Below, in pieces: positions 51,683-63,217 of a stretch of DNA of 64,000 nt (within the stretch, counting starts at the first letter, position 1; every line of letters begins with the position of its first letter). The DNA lies in NCBI RefSeq assembly GCF_003254275.1, contig NZ_QKZK01000016.1, positions 1 through 64,000 of the forward strand, in the 5' to 3' direction. This DNA comes from Breznakibacter xylanolyticus. Its GTDB lineage: Bacteria > Bacteroidota > Bacteroidia > Bacteroidales > Marinilabiliaceae. A model generated the notes under the pieces. That model saw only the letters and a program-made list of their open reading frames with translations. It ran no database searches and was not told the DNA's origin. The position numbers and the translations under genes are program-made.

Positions 51683-52587
51683 ACTTATCTGTCGACTTGA
51701 ATGGGTTACAACTCAAAAACCCTGTGATGACTGCTTCCGGAACGTATGGTTACGGAGAGGAGTACAACGATTTTTATGATATCAATCAATTGGGGGGGAT
51801 AATTGTTAAAGGAACCACGCTCAACCATCGTGAAGGGAATGCATATCCCCGGATGGCTGAAACGCCCATGGGGATGCTCAATGCCGTGGGGCTACAAAAT
51901 AAAGGGGTTGAATATTTTGCAACGACCATCAATCCTCGCATCAGTCATTTCACCACCAATGTGTTGGTCAACGTATCCGGTTCGACCATTGAGGAGTATG
52001 TGGCTACAGCAGAGCGAATTGCATCATTGCCCAACATCCCCGGCATTGAGTTAAATATTTCATGTCCAAATGTGAAGGAGGGGGGCATGGCATTCGGAAC
52101 CAGTTGCCCATCAGCGGTGGCGGTTGTAGAAGCGGTACGTCAGGTGTTTCCTCGTCACTTAATGGTAAAGTTATCGCCCAATGTGACCAATATTGTTGAG
52201 ATTGCCAAAGGTGTTGAAGGCGCTGGTGCTGATAGCGTTTCGCTGATTAATACGCTGTTAGGAATGGCCATTGACGCTGAAAAACAGCGCCCCATGCTTT
52301 CAACCATAACCGGTGGCTTGTCGGGGCCTGCGGTGAAGCCAGTGGCCTTACGCATGGTGTGGCAGGTGGCTCGTGAAGTGAAAATTCCAGTTGTGGGACT
52401 CGGTGGAATTAGCAATGCGACCGATGCTATTGAATTTATTCTTGCCGGAGCTAGTGCCATTCAAGTGGGAACGGCCAATTTTGTGGATCCCATGGTTTGT
52501 GTTAAAATTATTGATGGCATCCGAGATTATATGATTCGGCACCAAGTGAATGATATAAAGGAGTTGGTGGGTGCTTTAAGATGTTGA
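51676..52587 (+). CDS. pyrD: Dihydroorotate dehydrogenase B catalytic subunit
   Basis: 303 residues, class 1B. FMN barrel motifs: [91 protein letters not shown] and [17 protein letters not shown]. It oxidises dihydroorotate to orotate in pyrimidine synthesis and needs PyrK. The stop is 71 bp before the DUF4105 gene. Confidence 0.97.
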   Translation: MVNLSVDLNGLQLKNPVMTASGTYGYGEEYNDFYDINQLGGIIVKGTTLNHREGNAYPRMAETPMGMLNAVGLQNKGVEYFATTINPRISHFTTNVLVNVSGSTIEEYVATAERIASLPNIPGIELNISCPNVKEGGMAFGTSCPSAVAVVEAVRQVFPRHLMVKLSPNVTNIVEIAKGVEGAGADSVSLINTLLGMAIDAEKQRPMLSTITGGLSGPAVKPVALRMVWQVAREVKIPVVGLGGISNATDAIEFILAGASAIQVGTANFVDPMVCVKIIDGIRDYMIRHQVNDIKELVGALRC

Positions 52588-52606
52588 TTATAAGCAGTAA
52601 TTGCGA

Positions 52607-52635
52607 TTTACATTTGTGATTTACAAATGTAAATC
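52607..52635. promoter_or_regulatory. Double TTTACA-N2-TGTAAA site before the DUF4105 gene
   Basis: TTTACATTTGTGAT (52607-52620) is followed by a complete 18-mer palindrome GATTTACA-AA-TGTAAATC (52618-52635). It is the best copy in the window, 23 bp before the next start codon. Confidence 0.6.
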
Positions 52636-52658
52636 ACTTTCTATAGAATGTTTGAGAT

Positions 52659-53831
52659 ATGAATAAAATTGTGCTAATTGGATTGGTTATTTGGTTGATG
52701 TTGTTAACATCCATCCATGGTTCTGTGAAACTGTCGGAGCAGGCTCATATCTCATTGTTGACATGTTCGCCCGGTGAAGAGTTGTATTCAGTGTTTGGAC
52801 ATAGTGCCCTCCGGGTTTCTGATTCGGAAACAGGTCATGATTGGGTTTTTAATTATGGAACGTTTGATTTTTCTACATCGTGGTTTTATTTGAAGTTTGC
52901 GCATGGCAATTTGAATTACATGCTTTCGGTGGGGCGTTTCTCCCATTTTATGCCTGGTTACATGGTCGAAAACCGACGTGTTGAGGAACAAGTGTTGAAC
53001 TTGAATGCAGTTGAACGTCAGCGTTTATTTGATGCGCTAGTGGCTAATGCGGCTCCAGAAAACCGTGATTATCGATACGATTTTTTTTATGACAATTGCG
53101 CCACACGCATTCGTGATATGGTGATTCAAGCTGTTGGGGGCAAGGTGCTTATTGATTCGGTGAGTGATCACTCGCTCTCGATGCGTCAACTTTATGGTCA
53201 GTATTTACAACATTCATTATGGACTGAGTTTGGTATCCATCTATTATTAGGAATGAAAGCAGATGTGCCTGCAACACCTTATAGCGAAATGTATTTGCCA
53301 GATTATTTGAGTCTTCAGTTTTCAAAAATGCACTTTGTACGTGATTCTTTGACGGTACCTTTGGTGAGTTCTCATTCGGTATTGTTGGAGCAAACGCCTG
53401 CGGTAACGGCAAGCAATATCGACTTGTCACCAAGACTCTTATTGTCTTTTTTCCTTTTGTTAGTTGTAGGGTTATCCTTGGCTCAGTGGCGATTGGGATG
53501 GAATTTGATTGTGCTGGATCGGTTTCTTTTTATCCTAACAGGGATGGTTGGGGTACTGTTAGCTTATTTGTGGTTCATCAGTTGTCATACCGTTACGGCT
53601 TATAATTTTAATCTACTATGGGCTTTGCCCACCAATTTGGTGATGGGGCTGATGAGTCGGCGGTGCAAGGGATATACCTTGCTCGCAAGGATTGCATTGG
53701 TGGGGACTGGGTTGTTAGGTGTTTTTTATGTATTTGTTCCTCAGCAATTTCCCGGTGGTTTATTCCTCTTGGTTTGTGCCATTGCCATTCGATTGTTTTT
53801 TTATGTTGGTATTGTGAAGAGGTTACGATAA
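52659..53831 (+). CDS. DUF4105 (Lnb-type) membrane protein
   Basis: 390 residues. A signal peptide (NKIVLIGLVIWLMLLTSIHG) is followed by the DUF4105/Lnb N-terminal periplasmic domain (ISLLTCSPGEELYSVFGHSA, LRVSDSETGHDWVFNYGTFD, YDFFYDNCATRIRDMV). The conserved H and C residues resemble papain-like NlpC/P60 catalytic sets. Four to five membrane helices follow (about 258-390). An envelope protease or amidase role is plausible but unproven. It is a frequent, uncharacterised Bacteroidota family. Confidence 0.88.
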   Translation: MNKIVLIGLVIWLMLLTSIHGSVKLSEQAHISLLTCSPGEELYSVFGHSALRVSDSETGHDWVFNYGTFDFSTSWFYLKFAHGNLNYMLSVGRFSHFMPGYMVENRRVEEQVLNLNAVERQRLFDALVANAAPENRDYRYDFFYDNCATRIRDMVIQAVGGKVLIDSVSDHSLSMRQLYGQYLQHSLWTEFGIHLLLGMKADVPATPYSEMYLPDYLSLQFSKMHFVRDSLTVPLVSSHSVLLEQTPAVTASNIDLSPRLLLSFFLLLVVGLSLAQWRLGWNLIVLDRFLFILTGMVGVLLAYLWFISCHTVTAYNFNLLWALPTNLVMGLMSRRCKGYTLLARIALVGTGLLGVFYVFVPQQFPGGLFLLVCAIAIRLFFYVGIVKRLR

Positions 53832-53947
53832 ATGATGTTTTTTTGATAAAACGATGTTTTTTTGTGACGAAAGTGCTGTTGGGTGAAACATTAAAAGAGA
53901 TTCTCCATATAAAGAGCTGATTGGATCTCTTATTTAAGATGACGGAA

Positions 53948-55279
53948 ATGAAACAAAAAATACTACATATAGGATTGATTACATTGGGGTTAAGTGCACT
54001 GGCTTTTTCCGGTACATTTTACCTGAAGGATTTTCAATCACTCGGTAACGACTTTAATACACCAATGCCCAGCGCTACATCGTTGCGGCTGAGCAATGCC
54101 TTTAGTGAATCTGATGATTTTGTTTCCTTTGATTCGCGCATGGAGGCATTTATTAAAAAATGGAATATTGCTGGTGCATCCGTGGCCATTGCCAAAGATG
54201 AGCGATTGGTTTTTGCCAAGGCTTATGGTTTTGCCGACCGAGAATTGAAAATTGCCACAGAGCCATATCATCTATTTCGTGTGGCAAGTGTCTCCAAACT
54301 GGTCACGGCAGTAGGGATTATGAAATTGGTTGAAATGGGGAAATTAGCGCTTGATTCCCGAGTGTTCGGCGTTGATGGCATTTTAAACGATTCTGCGTTT
54401 CTTAATTATGTTGATAAACGTGTTGAGCTCATCACAGTCAAACAACTTCTTGAACACAGTGCCGGTTGGACTCCACGCTATGGCGATCACATGTTCATGC
54501 CTGGTGTGGTGGCTCATAAATTAAACAAACCGCTTCCTGTTTCTGTCGATGATATTATTGTGTTTGCTTTGATGCATCGATTGCATTTTCAGCCCGACAG
54601 CCAAAGCAGCTATTCCAACCTTGGATATGCCGTTTTAGGAAAGGTTATAGAAAAAGTCACCGAGACTGATTATGAGTCATACATTCGTAAAGAAGTTCTG
54701 TTTCCGTTGGGAATATTTGATATGCGATTGGGACGTAGTTTTTTGAGTGAGCGTTTTGAAAATGAAGTTAAATATTATGAGCCCGATTCGACAATGGTCG
54801 TAGAAGATTTTCGTGGCACAGGAACAATGGTTTCAAGAACATACGGAGGTAATGACATTTACACATTAGGTGCTGCCGGAGGCTGGATTGCCAGTGCGTC
54901 TGACTTGATGAAGTTGATGTTGTCAATTGATGGCAATAGCCAAATAAGAGATATTTTAAGCTCCGAATCCATTATGACGATGACACAGCCCGAATGTCCA
55001 CTTAAAAGTCCATTGGGATGGCGTAAAATAAAAGGAAATGCTTGGATTCGCACAGGTACTTTGGCTAGTGTTTCGGCCTTGATGGTTCATCAGGCAGATG
55101 GCATTTCGTATGTGGTACTGTTGAATTCCGGCACTTGGAAAGGTGCTGATTTCACTGTCGAAATTGAACGTCAAATTTCAAATTATATCGAAACCATAGC
55201 ACATTGGCCTGATTACAATTTGTTCGATTTACAATTGCAGCCTATGATGCCTTTACAGCCACTTTTGACTGCCAACTAA
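53948..55279 (+). CDS. Serine beta-lactamase-like hydrolase (class C-related)
   Basis: About 443 residues with an N-terminal signal or anchor (ILHIGLITLGLSALAFSG). The catalytic S-x-x-K is SVSK (FRVASVSKLVTAVGIM), the Y-x-N motif is YSNLGYAVLGKVIE, and GDH...LEHSAGWTPRYG resembles esterase/D-aminopeptidase members. Such proteins are often esterases or peptidases, not antibiotic-inactivating lactamases. ATG 53939 is an alternative start. A strong terminator follows. Confidence 0.88.
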   Translation: MKQKILHIGLITLGLSALAFSGTFYLKDFQSLGNDFNTPMPSATSLRLSNAFSESDDFVSFDSRMEAFIKKWNIAGASVAIAKDERLVFAKAYGFADRELKIATEPYHLFRVASVSKLVTAVGIMKLVEMGKLALDSRVFGVDGILNDSAFLNYVDKRVELITVKQLLEHSAGWTPRYGDHMFMPGVVAHKLNKPLPVSVDDIIVFALMHRLHFQPDSQSSYSNLGYAVLGKVIEKVTETDYESYIRKEVLFPLGIFDMRLGRSFLSERFENEVKYYEPDSTMVVEDFRGTGTMVSRTYGGNDIYTLGAAGGWIASASDLMKLMLSIDGNSQIRDILSSESIMTMTQPECPLKSPLGWRKIKGNAWIRTGTLASVSALMVHQADGISYVVLLNSGTWKGADFTVEIERQISNYIETIAHWPDYNLFDLQLQPMMPLQPLLTAN

Positions 55280-55300
55280 TAATACTCAGATAATACACAA

Positions 55301-55342
55301 TCAAAAAGCCACTCAGGAATATATTTCTGAGTGGCTTTTTGA
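55301..55342 (+). terminator. Terminator after the serine hydrolase gene
   Basis: TCAAAAAGCCACTCAG and CTGAGTGGCTTTTTGA pair around GAATATATTT. The next ~240 bp, to 55586, show nothing assignable. Confidence 0.85.
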
Positions 55343-55586
55343 TTGTGGGATAAGGGGGGATTGAATTTCGGTTTTTATTATTTGGACAAATATTGAATAA
55401 CACATTAAGCTGTAATTCAATTACTTCCGTGTCTTATAATTGATATTATGTATTTTATATATGTGGAAATTTGAAGGCTATTCAGCGCCTTGTATTCTGT
55501 CTCTCATGTAAGTTATTCATCATAGGCCAACATTCGAACCATTACAAATGCAACGACACATCACGATGCAAATAATTGTATATGGC

Positions 55587-55627
55587 AAAAAAAAGGTGCT
55601 TCGAAATATCGAAGCACCTTTTTTTTG
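55587..55627 (-). terminator. Terminator of the gyrA-TPR transcript
   Basis: AAAGGTGCTTCGA and TCGAAGCACCTTT are exact complements around AATA, with long A/T runs on both sides, just past the TPR gene stop. Confidence 0.9.
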
Positions 55628-55640
55628 AAATTGAGGATTC

Positions 55641-56804
55641 TCAACGCATTGAATTAATTAAATCATTCACGCGATTGTAGTTAGAAAGATCGTCAAAGCG
55701 ATAATAAAGACTCTTTAAGCTTTCTAACACAGAAATTTTGTCACTAGCTGTCGCACCTTCTTTTGCATCAATTACAGTGTAAGCTTTTTCCATAAAAGGT
55801 AAAGATGATTTGAAGTATCCATTGGCTTCATCACGAGCTTTATTAAATGCTTTCATATCGGTGAGCTCGTTAGCCTGGTTATTACGTTCAACACCTTTGT
55901 TGTAGAACATTACACCAAGGTTATACAAGGCATTGAAATAATTGCTATCAATTTCAATACACTTATTGTAATCGGTCTGTGCTGCATCAAAGTTTTTGCT
56001 TTGATCGTGTAAAACGCCGCGAGCATAATAGAAAGATGGATTGTTGGGATCTTTTTCGATGGCTTTATTCAGATAAGCCAATGCTTCCTGATTTTGACGT
56101 GATGACAAATAATAATTGATCAAAGTGGTCAAAATACGATCATCATTGGGATATTTCTCAAATCCATTTTTCAAGTTTGCTGCCATTTTTACTGAATCAT
56201 TGGTGGTTGTAAACACCTGATGGAGCAATAAAATGGCATCGCCTCCGGCATAGTTGTAAGAAATGGTTTTTTGGAAATATTTCTCAGCTTGTTCCCAGTT
56301 CTTATCATTGTAAGCAGCCAAAGCACAATTATAAATAATGGTTGTATCAATCGCTGTAATACCGGCCATTTCGTTTACAGATAAGATTCCTTCAAAAGCT
56401 TTAAAGGCCATATCATATCGTTCTTTTTCAAAGCCACCCACGCCAACGTTTGTCAAATCGGATTTGAAGAAGGTCAATGCTAAAGTCAATTCTTTGTCGT
56501 AACGTCCAATGCCTTTGCCTTTTTCGTCTCCTTTTTGGTCGAGTTCACGAGCTTTTTGGAAAAACTCAAGAGCCTTAAATGCTGCACCTTCGTCTTTCGT
56601 CTTGGCATAAACTTTTCCGGCAACAATGAAGGTTTTAGGCCAAGTGTTTGATTTCTCATTCACAAGGGCTTCGTCAATGGCCTTGCGGGCGCCTTCCACA
56701 TCGTTGGTGGACAGTAACGATTCCGCAACTGCTACTTTGCCTTTTTGTGAATACAATCCGGCCGTTACAGCAAGCATACACACTAAAAAAGTAATCCGTT
56801 TCAT
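55641..56804 (-). CDS. Exported tetratricopeptide repeat protein
   Basis: 387 residues with a signal peptide (MKRITFLVCMLAVTAGLYSQ). TPR units are visible at about 26-60, 150-185, 190-225, 220-255 (NYYLSSRQNQEALAYLNKAI), 255-290 (YARGVLHDQSKNFDAAQTDY) and 290-330 (YFNALYNLGVMFYNKGVERN). These repeats form protein-binding superhelices, here in the periplasm. It follows gyrA by 30 bp and probably shares its transcript. No enzyme motif. Confidence 0.87.
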   Translation of the reverse strand: MKRITFLVCMLAVTAGLYSQKGKVAVAESLLSTNDVEGARKAIDEALVNEKSNTWPKTFIVAGKVYAKTKDEGAAFKALEFFQKARELDQKGDEKGKGIGRYDKELTLALTFFKSDLTNVGVGGFEKERYDMAFKAFEGILSVNEMAGITAIDTTIIYNCALAAYNDKNWEQAEKYFQKTISYNYAGGDAILLLHQVFTTTNDSVKMAANLKNGFEKYPNDDRILTTLINYYLSSRQNQEALAYLNKAIEKDPNNPSFYYARGVLHDQSKNFDAAQTDYNKCIEIDSNYFNALYNLGVMFYNKGVERNNQANELTDMKAFNKARDEANGYFKSSLPFMEKAYTVIDAKEGATASDKISVLESLKSLYYRFDDLSNYNRVNDLINSMR

Positions 56805-56834
56805 TTTTCTTGTTTAAAGTTTGTGCAAAATTGA

Positions 56835-59369
56835 TTATTGATTTTCAGTTTCCGATTCTTCCGTGGTGTCCGTTAAATCGGTATTTTCATTGTTTAAATC
56901 GAGAATTTCTTCGGGTATTTCCTCGGTTTCTTCAGCCTTCACTCGTGTGACTGAAGCTATTTCATCCTGCTTTTTGTCCAGATTGATCAATCGAACGCCT
57001 TGGGTGGCACGTCCGGCAACACGTATCTGTGCAACTGCCAAGCGGATGGTGATACCCGATTTATTGATGATCATTAAATCGTTATCATCGGTAACATTCT
57101 TAATCGAGATGAGGGCGCCTGTTTTTTCTGATATTTTCATGGTTTTGACGCCCTTACCGCCACGATTGGTGATGCGATAATCATCCAGGTCGGAACGTTT
57201 GCCAAAACCTTTTTCCGAAACCACTAAGATATGATCGTTTTTGTCCTGAACACAAATCATGCCAACGACAGCATCATTATCATCATCGAGAGTGACTCCC
57301 CGAACGCCGGCTCCGGTACGACCAATGCTGCGAACTTTGTTTTCGGGGAAACGAATGGCTCGTCCACTACGGGTGGCCATTAAGATTTCTGATTCCCCGT
57401 CGGTGAGTCTGGCTTCAATCAGCTCATCATTTTCTTTAATGGTGATGGCGATTACCCCATTTTGGCGTGGACGACTATAATCTTCCAGTGGCGATTTTTT
57501 GATGATGCCCTGGCGTGTCGCCATTATTATAAAATGCTTTTTAACGTATTCTTTGTCAGTGAGCTGTTTTACTTTGATGAAACCTTTCACTTTATCGTCG
57601 CCATCGATATTCAAAAGATTTTGAATGGCTCTTCCTTTTGAGCTTTTAGACCCCTCGGGGATTTCGTAAACCTTCAGCCAGAAACACCTTCCTTTTTCGG
57701 TGAAAAAGAGCATGGTGTTGTGCATGGATGCCGGATAAATATGCTCAATAAAGTCTTCATCGCGCGTGGTTGATCCTTTGGATCCGACCCCTCCCCTGCT
57801 TTGAGTTTTGAACTCTGCCAGAGGCGTCCGTTTGATATAACCCATGTGCGAAACGGTGATGATCATCTCGTCATCGGCATAGAAATCTTCGGGGTTAAAT
57901 TCTTCGGAGCTGTACACAATCTGTGTGCGTCGCGCATCACCATATTTTTCTTTTATTTCAAGCAATTCGTCCTTGATAATACTCATACGGAGTTCTTCGC
58001 TTGCCAATATTTCTTTTAAATAGGCAATGAGTTTCATCAGCTCTGAATGTTCTTCGCGCAATTTATCCTGTTCCAGACCTGTGAGTTGTCGCAAACGCAT
58101 GTCAACAACCGCACGCGATTGAATTTCAGTTAAATCAAAACGTTTCATCAACGTTTCGCGTGCAGCATCGGGCGACGAAGCAGCTTTGATGATCGCAATC
58201 ACTTCGTCAATGTTGTCGGAGGCAATGATAAGTCCCTCAAGAATGTGAGCCCGCTTTTCAGCCTGATCCAGTTCATATTGGGTGCGACGAACAACCACTT
58301 CGTGACGGTGTTCGACAAAGCACTCAATCATATCTTTGAGATTCAACAACTTTGGTCGACCTTTTACCAGCGCAATGTTATTGACACCAAACGAGCTTTG
58401 AAGAGCGGTATTTTTATACAAGTGATTGAGAACCACATTCGATATGGCATCCCGCTTCACATCCACCACGATCCGCATTCCTTCACGATCCGATTCATCG
58501 TTGACATTGGAGATGCCTTCGATTTTCTTTTCGTTAACCAGTTCAGCAATTTTCATGATCAACTCAGCTTTGTTGACCATGTATGGTATTTCGCGAATGA
58601 TAATTTTTTCGCGACCGCCATCTGTTTCAATTTCGGCTTTCGCACGTATGATGACACGACCACGCCCTGTTTCAAAGGCCTCTTTTACACCTTGATATCC
58701 ATAAATAATGGCTCCGGTAGGAAAATCAGGTGCTTTAATAAAGTGCATCAATTCCGGAATGGTGATGTCACGTTTTTCGATGTAAGCCACAATGCCATCT
58801 ATGGTTTCCGTCAGGTTATGGGGGGCCATATTGGTTGCCATCCCCACGGCAATACCTGAAGATCCATTGATGAGCAAATTAGGAATCCGCGATGGTAAAA
58901 CGGTAGGTTCCGAAAGTGAATCGTCGAAGTTTAGTTGGAAGTCAACAGTGTTTTTATCTATGTCATTGAGCATCTCGTCGGCCAAACGGCTTAAACGGGC
59001 TTCGGTGTAACGCATGGCAGCGGGGCTATCGCCATCCACACTTCCAAAGTTACCCTGACCATCGACCATGGGATAACGTAATGACCATTGCTGAGCCATA
59101 CGAACCATGGCAAAATAAACCGATGAATCGCCGTGTGGGTGAAATTTACCAAGTACCTCCCCCACAATCCTGGCCGATTTTTTATAAGGTTTGTTGTATG
59201 TTACTCCCAGTTCATTCATTCCGAAGAGGACCCTTCTGTGTACGGGCTTTAAGCCGTCTCGCACATCGGGCAACGCCCTGGAAACAATCACTGACATTGA
59301 ATAATCAATGTAAGCCGACTTCATTTCCTCTTCAATGTTAATCTGAATAATTCTCTCTTCTTCAGCCAT
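56835..59369 (-). CDS. gyrA: DNA gyrase subunit A
   Basis: 844 residues. The 5Y-CAP domain has the catalytic Y121 in [11 protein letters not shown]. The quinolone-determining region reads [19 protein letters not shown] (S82 and F86 are the positions of E. coli S83 and D87). The C-terminal beta-pinwheel contains the GyrA-box-like [10 protein letters not shown] (about residues 521-530). It passes DNA strands to introduce negative supercoils with GyrB. It is divergent from clpC, sharing a 234-bp upstream region, and leads the TPR gene. Confidence 0.97.
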   Translation of the reverse strand: MAEEERIIQINIEEEMKSAYIDYSMSVIVSRALPDVRDGLKPVHRRVLFGMNELGVTYNKPYKKSARIVGEVLGKFHPHGDSSVYFAMVRMAQQWSLRYPMVDGQGNFGSVDGDSPAAMRYTEARLSRLADEMLNDIDKNTVDFQLNFDDSLSEPTVLPSRIPNLLINGSSGIAVGMATNMAPHNLTETIDGIVAYIEKRDITIPELMHFIKAPDFPTGAIIYGYQGVKEAFETGRGRVIIRAKAEIETDGGREKIIIREIPYMVNKAELIMKIAELVNEKKIEGISNVNDESDREGMRIVVDVKRDAISNVVLNHLYKNTALQSSFGVNNIALVKGRPKLLNLKDMIECFVEHRHEVVVRRTQYELDQAEKRAHILEGLIIASDNIDEVIAIIKAASSPDAARETLMKRFDLTEIQSRAVVDMRLRQLTGLEQDKLREEHSELMKLIAYLKEILASEELRMSIIKDELLEIKEKYGDARRTQIVYSSEEFNPEDFYADDEMIITVSHMGYIKRTPLAEFKTQSRGGVGSKGSTTRDEDFIEHIYPASMHNTMLFFTEKGRCFWLKVYEIPEGSKSSKGRAIQNLLNIDGDDKVKGFIKVKQLTDKEYVKKHFIIMATRQGIIKKSPLEDYSRPRQNGVIAITIKENDELIEARLTDGESEILMATRSGRAIRFPENKVRSIGRTGAGVRGVTLDDDNDAVVGMICVQDKNDHILVVSEKGFGKRSDLDDYRITNRGGKGVKTMKISEKTGALISIKNVTDDNDLMIINKSGITIRLAVAQIRVAGRATQGVRLINLDKKQDEIASVTRVKAEETEEIPEEILDLNNENTDLTDTTEESETENQ

Positions 59370-59603
59370 TTATTACGCATTTTTCGGGTGACTAATAACT
59401 CGTCATGAAACATTAGAATGTTCCATTTTTAAACGGCCTAATTTAGTCAAAAATTGCGAACTACGACCGGCTGTGGTGTGACTATTTATTAACAATTACG
59501 CAGAAAAAAATATTCTCATTTGTTTTATTTTTAAAGCTTCAAATGCGTATTTTTAAGCAACAATATTGTAATTCTATTGTTAAGTAAAATAAAGCAGGAT
59601 TAT

Positions 59604-62147
59604 ATGGATTTAAACTTTTCACCACGTGCGCGAGATGTTCTGAGTTTCAGCAAGGAAGAGGCGGAACGATTAGGAAACCGATACATCTCTCCGGAGCATT
59701 TAATGCTTGGTCTAATCCGGGAAGGTGAAGGAACTGCAATTGAACTGATGGCGCAACTCAACGTCGATCTCTTTTCGGTGCGTCAGCGATTGGAAGAAAA
59801 ATTGAGGGAAGATAATCCCATACAAGCCGATAACATTCCGTTATTGAAATCTTCTGAGCGTATCTTGAAATTGGTTCAACTTGAAGCTCGAGCGACTAAA
59901 AGTAAACAAATTAATACCGGACATTTGTTTTTAGCATTGTTACGGGAAAAATCATCTTATATCTGTGAGCTTATGGCACAAGAAAATATTGAATACGAAA
60001 AAGTTAAAGGATTGATGGAGAAAACTCTCCCTAAGGCAAAATCCGACTTTCCTGAAGATGATGATGCTGATAGCCCATTCTCATCTTCGGGGGGCAGCGA
60101 TGCTCCCCGACAACCCGGTGCTAAAAGTGGATCGGATACACCGGTACTCGATAATTTTGGAACCGATATTACCAAAGCAGCTGAAGAGGGGCGATTGGAT
60201 CCGATTGTCGGACGTGAACGAGAAATTGAGCGATTGGCTCAAATTCTTAGTCGCCGTAAAAAGAATAATCCCATCCTCATTGGAGAGCCAGGGGTTGGTA
60301 AATCGGCCATAGCCGAAGGGTTGGCGTTGCGTATTATCCAAAAAAAGGTGTCGCGCGTGTTGTTTGACAAGCGCGTGGTGACGCTCGATTTGGCTTCAAT
60401 TGTTGCCGGCACCAAATATCGCGGTCAGTTTGAAGAGCGGATGAAGGCCATTTTAAATGAATTGAGTCGTAATCCTAACGTGATTCTTTTTATTGATGAA
60501 ATTCACACCATTGTAGGTGCGGGTGGTGCAACCGGATCACTGGATGCAGCCAACATGCTTAAGCCTGCTTTGGCGCGTGGTGAAATACAGTGCATTGGTG
60601 CCACCACCCTTGATGAATATCGACAGCACATTGAAAAAGATGGTGCTTTGGAGCGTCGATTCCAAAAAGTGATGATTGAACCTACTTCGGTGGACGAAAC
60701 CATGGTGATTCTCAATAACATAAAAGAGAAATATGAAGATCACCACAATGTGATATATACCGAAAAGGCTATTGAAGCTTGTGTGAAGTTGACCGAGCGA
60801 TACATCAGTGACCGTCATTTGCCTGATAAAGCCATTGATGCCCTTGATGAAGCAGGTTCGCGTGTGCACATCTCCAATATTGTGGTGCCCGAGTCGATTC
60901 TTTCTCTTGAAAAAGACATTGAAGAGGTGAAAGAAAACAAGTTGAGAGCTGTTAAGGCACAAAACTTTGAATTGGCTGCGAGCTTCCGCGATAAAGAAAA
61001 ATCGCTCATCGAGAGCTTAGAGAAGGCTAAAAGTAATTGGGAAGAGGAATTGATGAAGCACCGCGAAATGGTTGACGACGAGAAAGTTGCCGAAGTGGTT
61101 GCCATGATGACCGGTATTCCTGTGCAACGGGTGGCTCAAGCCGAAGGCATGCGTTTGTTAAAAATGAGCAATGAACTCAAAGGCACGGTGATTGGTCAGG
61201 AAGATGCAATTCAAAAGGTGGTAAAAGCGATTCAGCGCAATAGGGCCGGCTTGAAGGATCCTAACCGCCCCATCGGGTCGTTTATCTTTTTAGGCCCTAC
61301 CGGCGTGGGGAAAACTCACTTGGCAAAAGTACTCACCCAATATTTGTTTGACAGTGCTGATGCGTTAATTCGTATCGACATGAGTGAATACATGGAGAAG
61401 TTCTCAGTATCGCGACTGGTTGGAGCTCCTCCGGGATATATCGGGTACGAAGAGGGTGGTCAGCTTACCGAAAAGGTGCGCCGTCGCCCTTATTCTGTCG
61501 TGCTTTTAGATGAAATTGAAAAGGCACACCCTGATGTCTTTAATTTATTGCTTCAGGTGCTTGACGAAGGTCGATTGACCGATAGTTTAGGGCGTCGTGT
61601 GGATTTTAAAAACACAATTATCATCATGACCTCGAACATTGGTTCGCGTGAGTTGAAGGATTTTGGAAGAGGTGTGGGTTTTGTGACGCCTAATCGGGAA
61701 AACGACGGCGATCATGCCCGCCATGTGATTGAAAAAGCGCTCAAAAAGGCGTTTGCGCCTGAGTTTTTGAACCGTATTGATGACGTGATTGTGTTTAATC
61801 CATTGGAAAAAGACGACATTTTCAAAATCATTGATATTGAATTGAAAGGTCTTTACAATCGCATTGCATTGATGGGTTATAAATTGGAGATTTCACCGGA
61901 GGCCAAAGATTTCATTGCTTCAAAAGGTTATGATCCTAATTTTGGTGCTCGTCCTCTAAAGCGAGCGATACAAAAGTACCTTGAAGATGAGATGGCCGAA
62001 GTGATTATTGAAGCCAGCGTATCTGAAGGTGATTTGATAAAGGTTGATTTTGACCCTGAACAAATTAAAATCATCACCAGTATAGGAACCAACCAGGCTG
62101 ATGTTAAATCACTGAAAGAAAAGGCGCAGGAAAAGGATAAGAATTGA
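59604..62147 (+). CDS. clpC: ATP-dependent Clp protease ATPase subunit
   Basis: 847 residues. Two N-terminal Clp repeats (about 1-150), AAA-1 with Walker [10 protein letters not shown] (about 227-235) and [16 protein letters not shown], a UVR-like middle segment ([20 protein letters not shown]), then AAA-2 with Walker [10 protein letters not shown] (about 564-572), [20 protein letters not shown] and the arginine finger region [15 protein letters not shown]. It unfolds substrates for ClpP. The UVR segment and size identify ClpC rather than ClpA/B. The ATG at 59604 gives the conserved [13 protein letters not shown] start. Confidence 0.95.
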   Translation: MDLNFSPRARDVLSFSKEEAERLGNRYISPEHLMLGLIREGEGTAIELMAQLNVDLFSVRQRLEEKLREDNPIQADNIPLLKSSERILKLVQLEARATKSKQINTGHLFLALLREKSSYICELMAQENIEYEKVKGLMEKTLPKAKSDFPEDDDADSPFSSSGGSDAPRQPGAKSGSDTPVLDNFGTDITKAAEEGRLDPIVGREREIERLAQILSRRKKNNPILIGEPGVGKSAIAEGLALRIIQKKVSRVLFDKRVVTLDLASIVAGTKYRGQFEERMKAILNELSRNPNVILFIDEIHTIVGAGGATGSLDAANMLKPALARGEIQCIGATTLDEYRQHIEKDGALERRFQKVMIEPTSVDETMVILNNIKEKYEDHHNVIYTEKAIEACVKLTERYISDRHLPDKAIDALDEAGSRVHISNIVVPESILSLEKDIEEVKENKLRAVKAQNFELAASFRDKEKSLIESLEKAKSNWEEELMKHREMVDDEKVAEVVAMMTGIPVQRVAQAEGMRLLKMSNELKGTVIGQEDAIQKVVKAIQRNRAGLKDPNRPIGSFIFLGPTGVGKTHLAKVLTQYLFDSADALIRIDMSEYMEKFSVSRLVGAPPGYIGYEEGGQLTEKVRRRPYSVVLLDEIEKAHPDVFNLLLQVLDEGRLTDSLGRRVDFKNTIIIMTSNIGSRELKDFGRGVGFVTPNRENDGDHARHVIEKALKKAFAPEFLNRIDDVIVFNPLEKDDIFKIIDIELKGLYNRIALMGYKLEISPEAKDFIASKGYDPNFGARPLKRAIQKYLEDEMAEVIIEASVSEGDLIKVDFDPEQIKIITSIGTNQADVKSLKEKAQEKDKN

Positions 62148-62171
62148 TTTTCTTGTTGTGATATACATTAG

Positions 62172-62208
62172 AAGCAGCATCTCCCTTATCTGAGATGCTG
62201 CTTTTTTT
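62172..62208 (+). terminator. Terminator after clpC
   Basis: AGCAGCATCTC and GAGATGCTGCT pair exactly around CCTTATCT, followed by a T-run. Confidence 0.9.
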
Positions 62209-62300
62209 ATGATTGATTAATTGAATTAAAACCGATTTTGGAATCAGTTCTGTAGGATGTGTTTCAAGTATTTCATTTTTTTGCTCAATTAATTCAATGC

Positions 62301-62340
62301 AAAAGAGCCACTTCCTTTCGGAAATGGCTCTTTATTTTTA
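62301..62340 (-). terminator. Terminator of the second TPR gene
   Basis: AAAGAGCCACTTCC and GGAAATGGCTCTTT pair (one mismatch) around TTTC, just past the stop of the minus-strand TPR gene. Confidence 0.85.
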
Positions 62341-62349
62341 ATGTTATTT

Positions 62350-62994
62350 TTATTCTGCCAATCGGCTATTAATTTCAGCCATGGGTTTTACGATACGTTC
62401 GTCATCGGCTGCAGCATATTTAGCCGCTTTTTCGAACCAAGGCTTCGCCTCAGCAAATTTGACTTTCACTTTTGCATTGAGCTCGTCCAACTCTTTTTGG
62501 TCGGCTGGTTTCGCTGCTTTAAGCATATCTGCTGCTTCGTTGTATGGTTTTGATCCTTCCTTTAAATAGTAGGTGATAACCAACGCTTTCATTTTATCAA
62601 GAATGGTGCTTGCTGCATATTTTTCCATGATTGAGGTCATGTAGACTTCCATTTCGGCATCTTTGTCGAGCTTATTGAGGGCATAACCCACATAGAAAGC
62701 AGACTGGTCGGGACGATAACTCAGGCTTTCCGACTGCTTGTAATACTCAATTGCTTTGTCGTAATTTTCAAGTGTTCGAGCACATGTTGCGGCATTGTAA
62801 TAAACCACTCCTTCAGGAGCATCTTTGGTGATCTCCATGACTTGTTCGTAAGTGGCGAGGGCCTTTTTGTAGTCTTTTACCTTCAGTGCATCTACGGCTT
62901 CATTTTTCAGCGTGATGGCACTTTTCTCTTCCTGTGCGTTGACGGTTGAAAACAAAACTGTTACTGCCAAGGCTGCTGTCACTAAATACTTCAT
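62350..62994 (-). CDS. Small exported TPR protein
   Basis: 214 residues with a signal peptide (MKYLVTAALAVTVLFSTVNA). Two TPR-like units are clear (LKVKDYKKALATYEQVMEIT; TLENYDKAIEYYKQSESLSY), followed by helical repeats with Ala/Lys-rich stretches. It is convergent with clpC. Function is unknown; related small periplasmic TPR proteins are common in the phylum. Confidence 0.83.
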   Translation of the reverse strand: MKYLVTAALAVTVLFSTVNAQEEKSAITLKNEAVDALKVKDYKKALATYEQVMEITKDAPEGVVYYNAATCARTLENYDKAIEYYKQSESLSYRPDQSAFYVGYALNKLDKDAEMEVYMTSIMEKYAASTILDKMKALVITYYLKEGSKPYNEAADMLKAAKPADQKELDELNAKVKVKFAEAKPWFEKAAKYAAADDERIVKPMAEINSRLAE

Positions 62995-63217
62995 AACTAA
63001 ACTTGCTTTTATAGTTTTAATATAATTGAATGTTCTTTTATTGTAAAATTAAGATTTTTCTACTCCTTTCTACTTGTTTTTGGTGAAAAAGTTTGAATTT
63101 CTTATTAACATTTGCAAATTCAAGATACAGAAATTGTGCCAAACTGAACAGGTTTGTAATAAAAAACGCCCATGCAGGATGCATGAGCGTTGAAAATACT
63201 GGGTTTGATGTCCGATT

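Noticed and set aside
53948-55279. Antibiotic-resistance beta-lactamase
   Set aside because: The SxxK and YxN motifs are shared with esterases and peptidases. The surroundings are core genes and nothing points to beta-lactam hydrolysis.
59100-59160. Phe at the GyrA position equal to E. coli D87, suggesting quinolone resistance
   Set aside because: As far as I recall, phenylalanine is native at this position in Bacteroidota GyrA, so it cannot be read as a resistance mutation.
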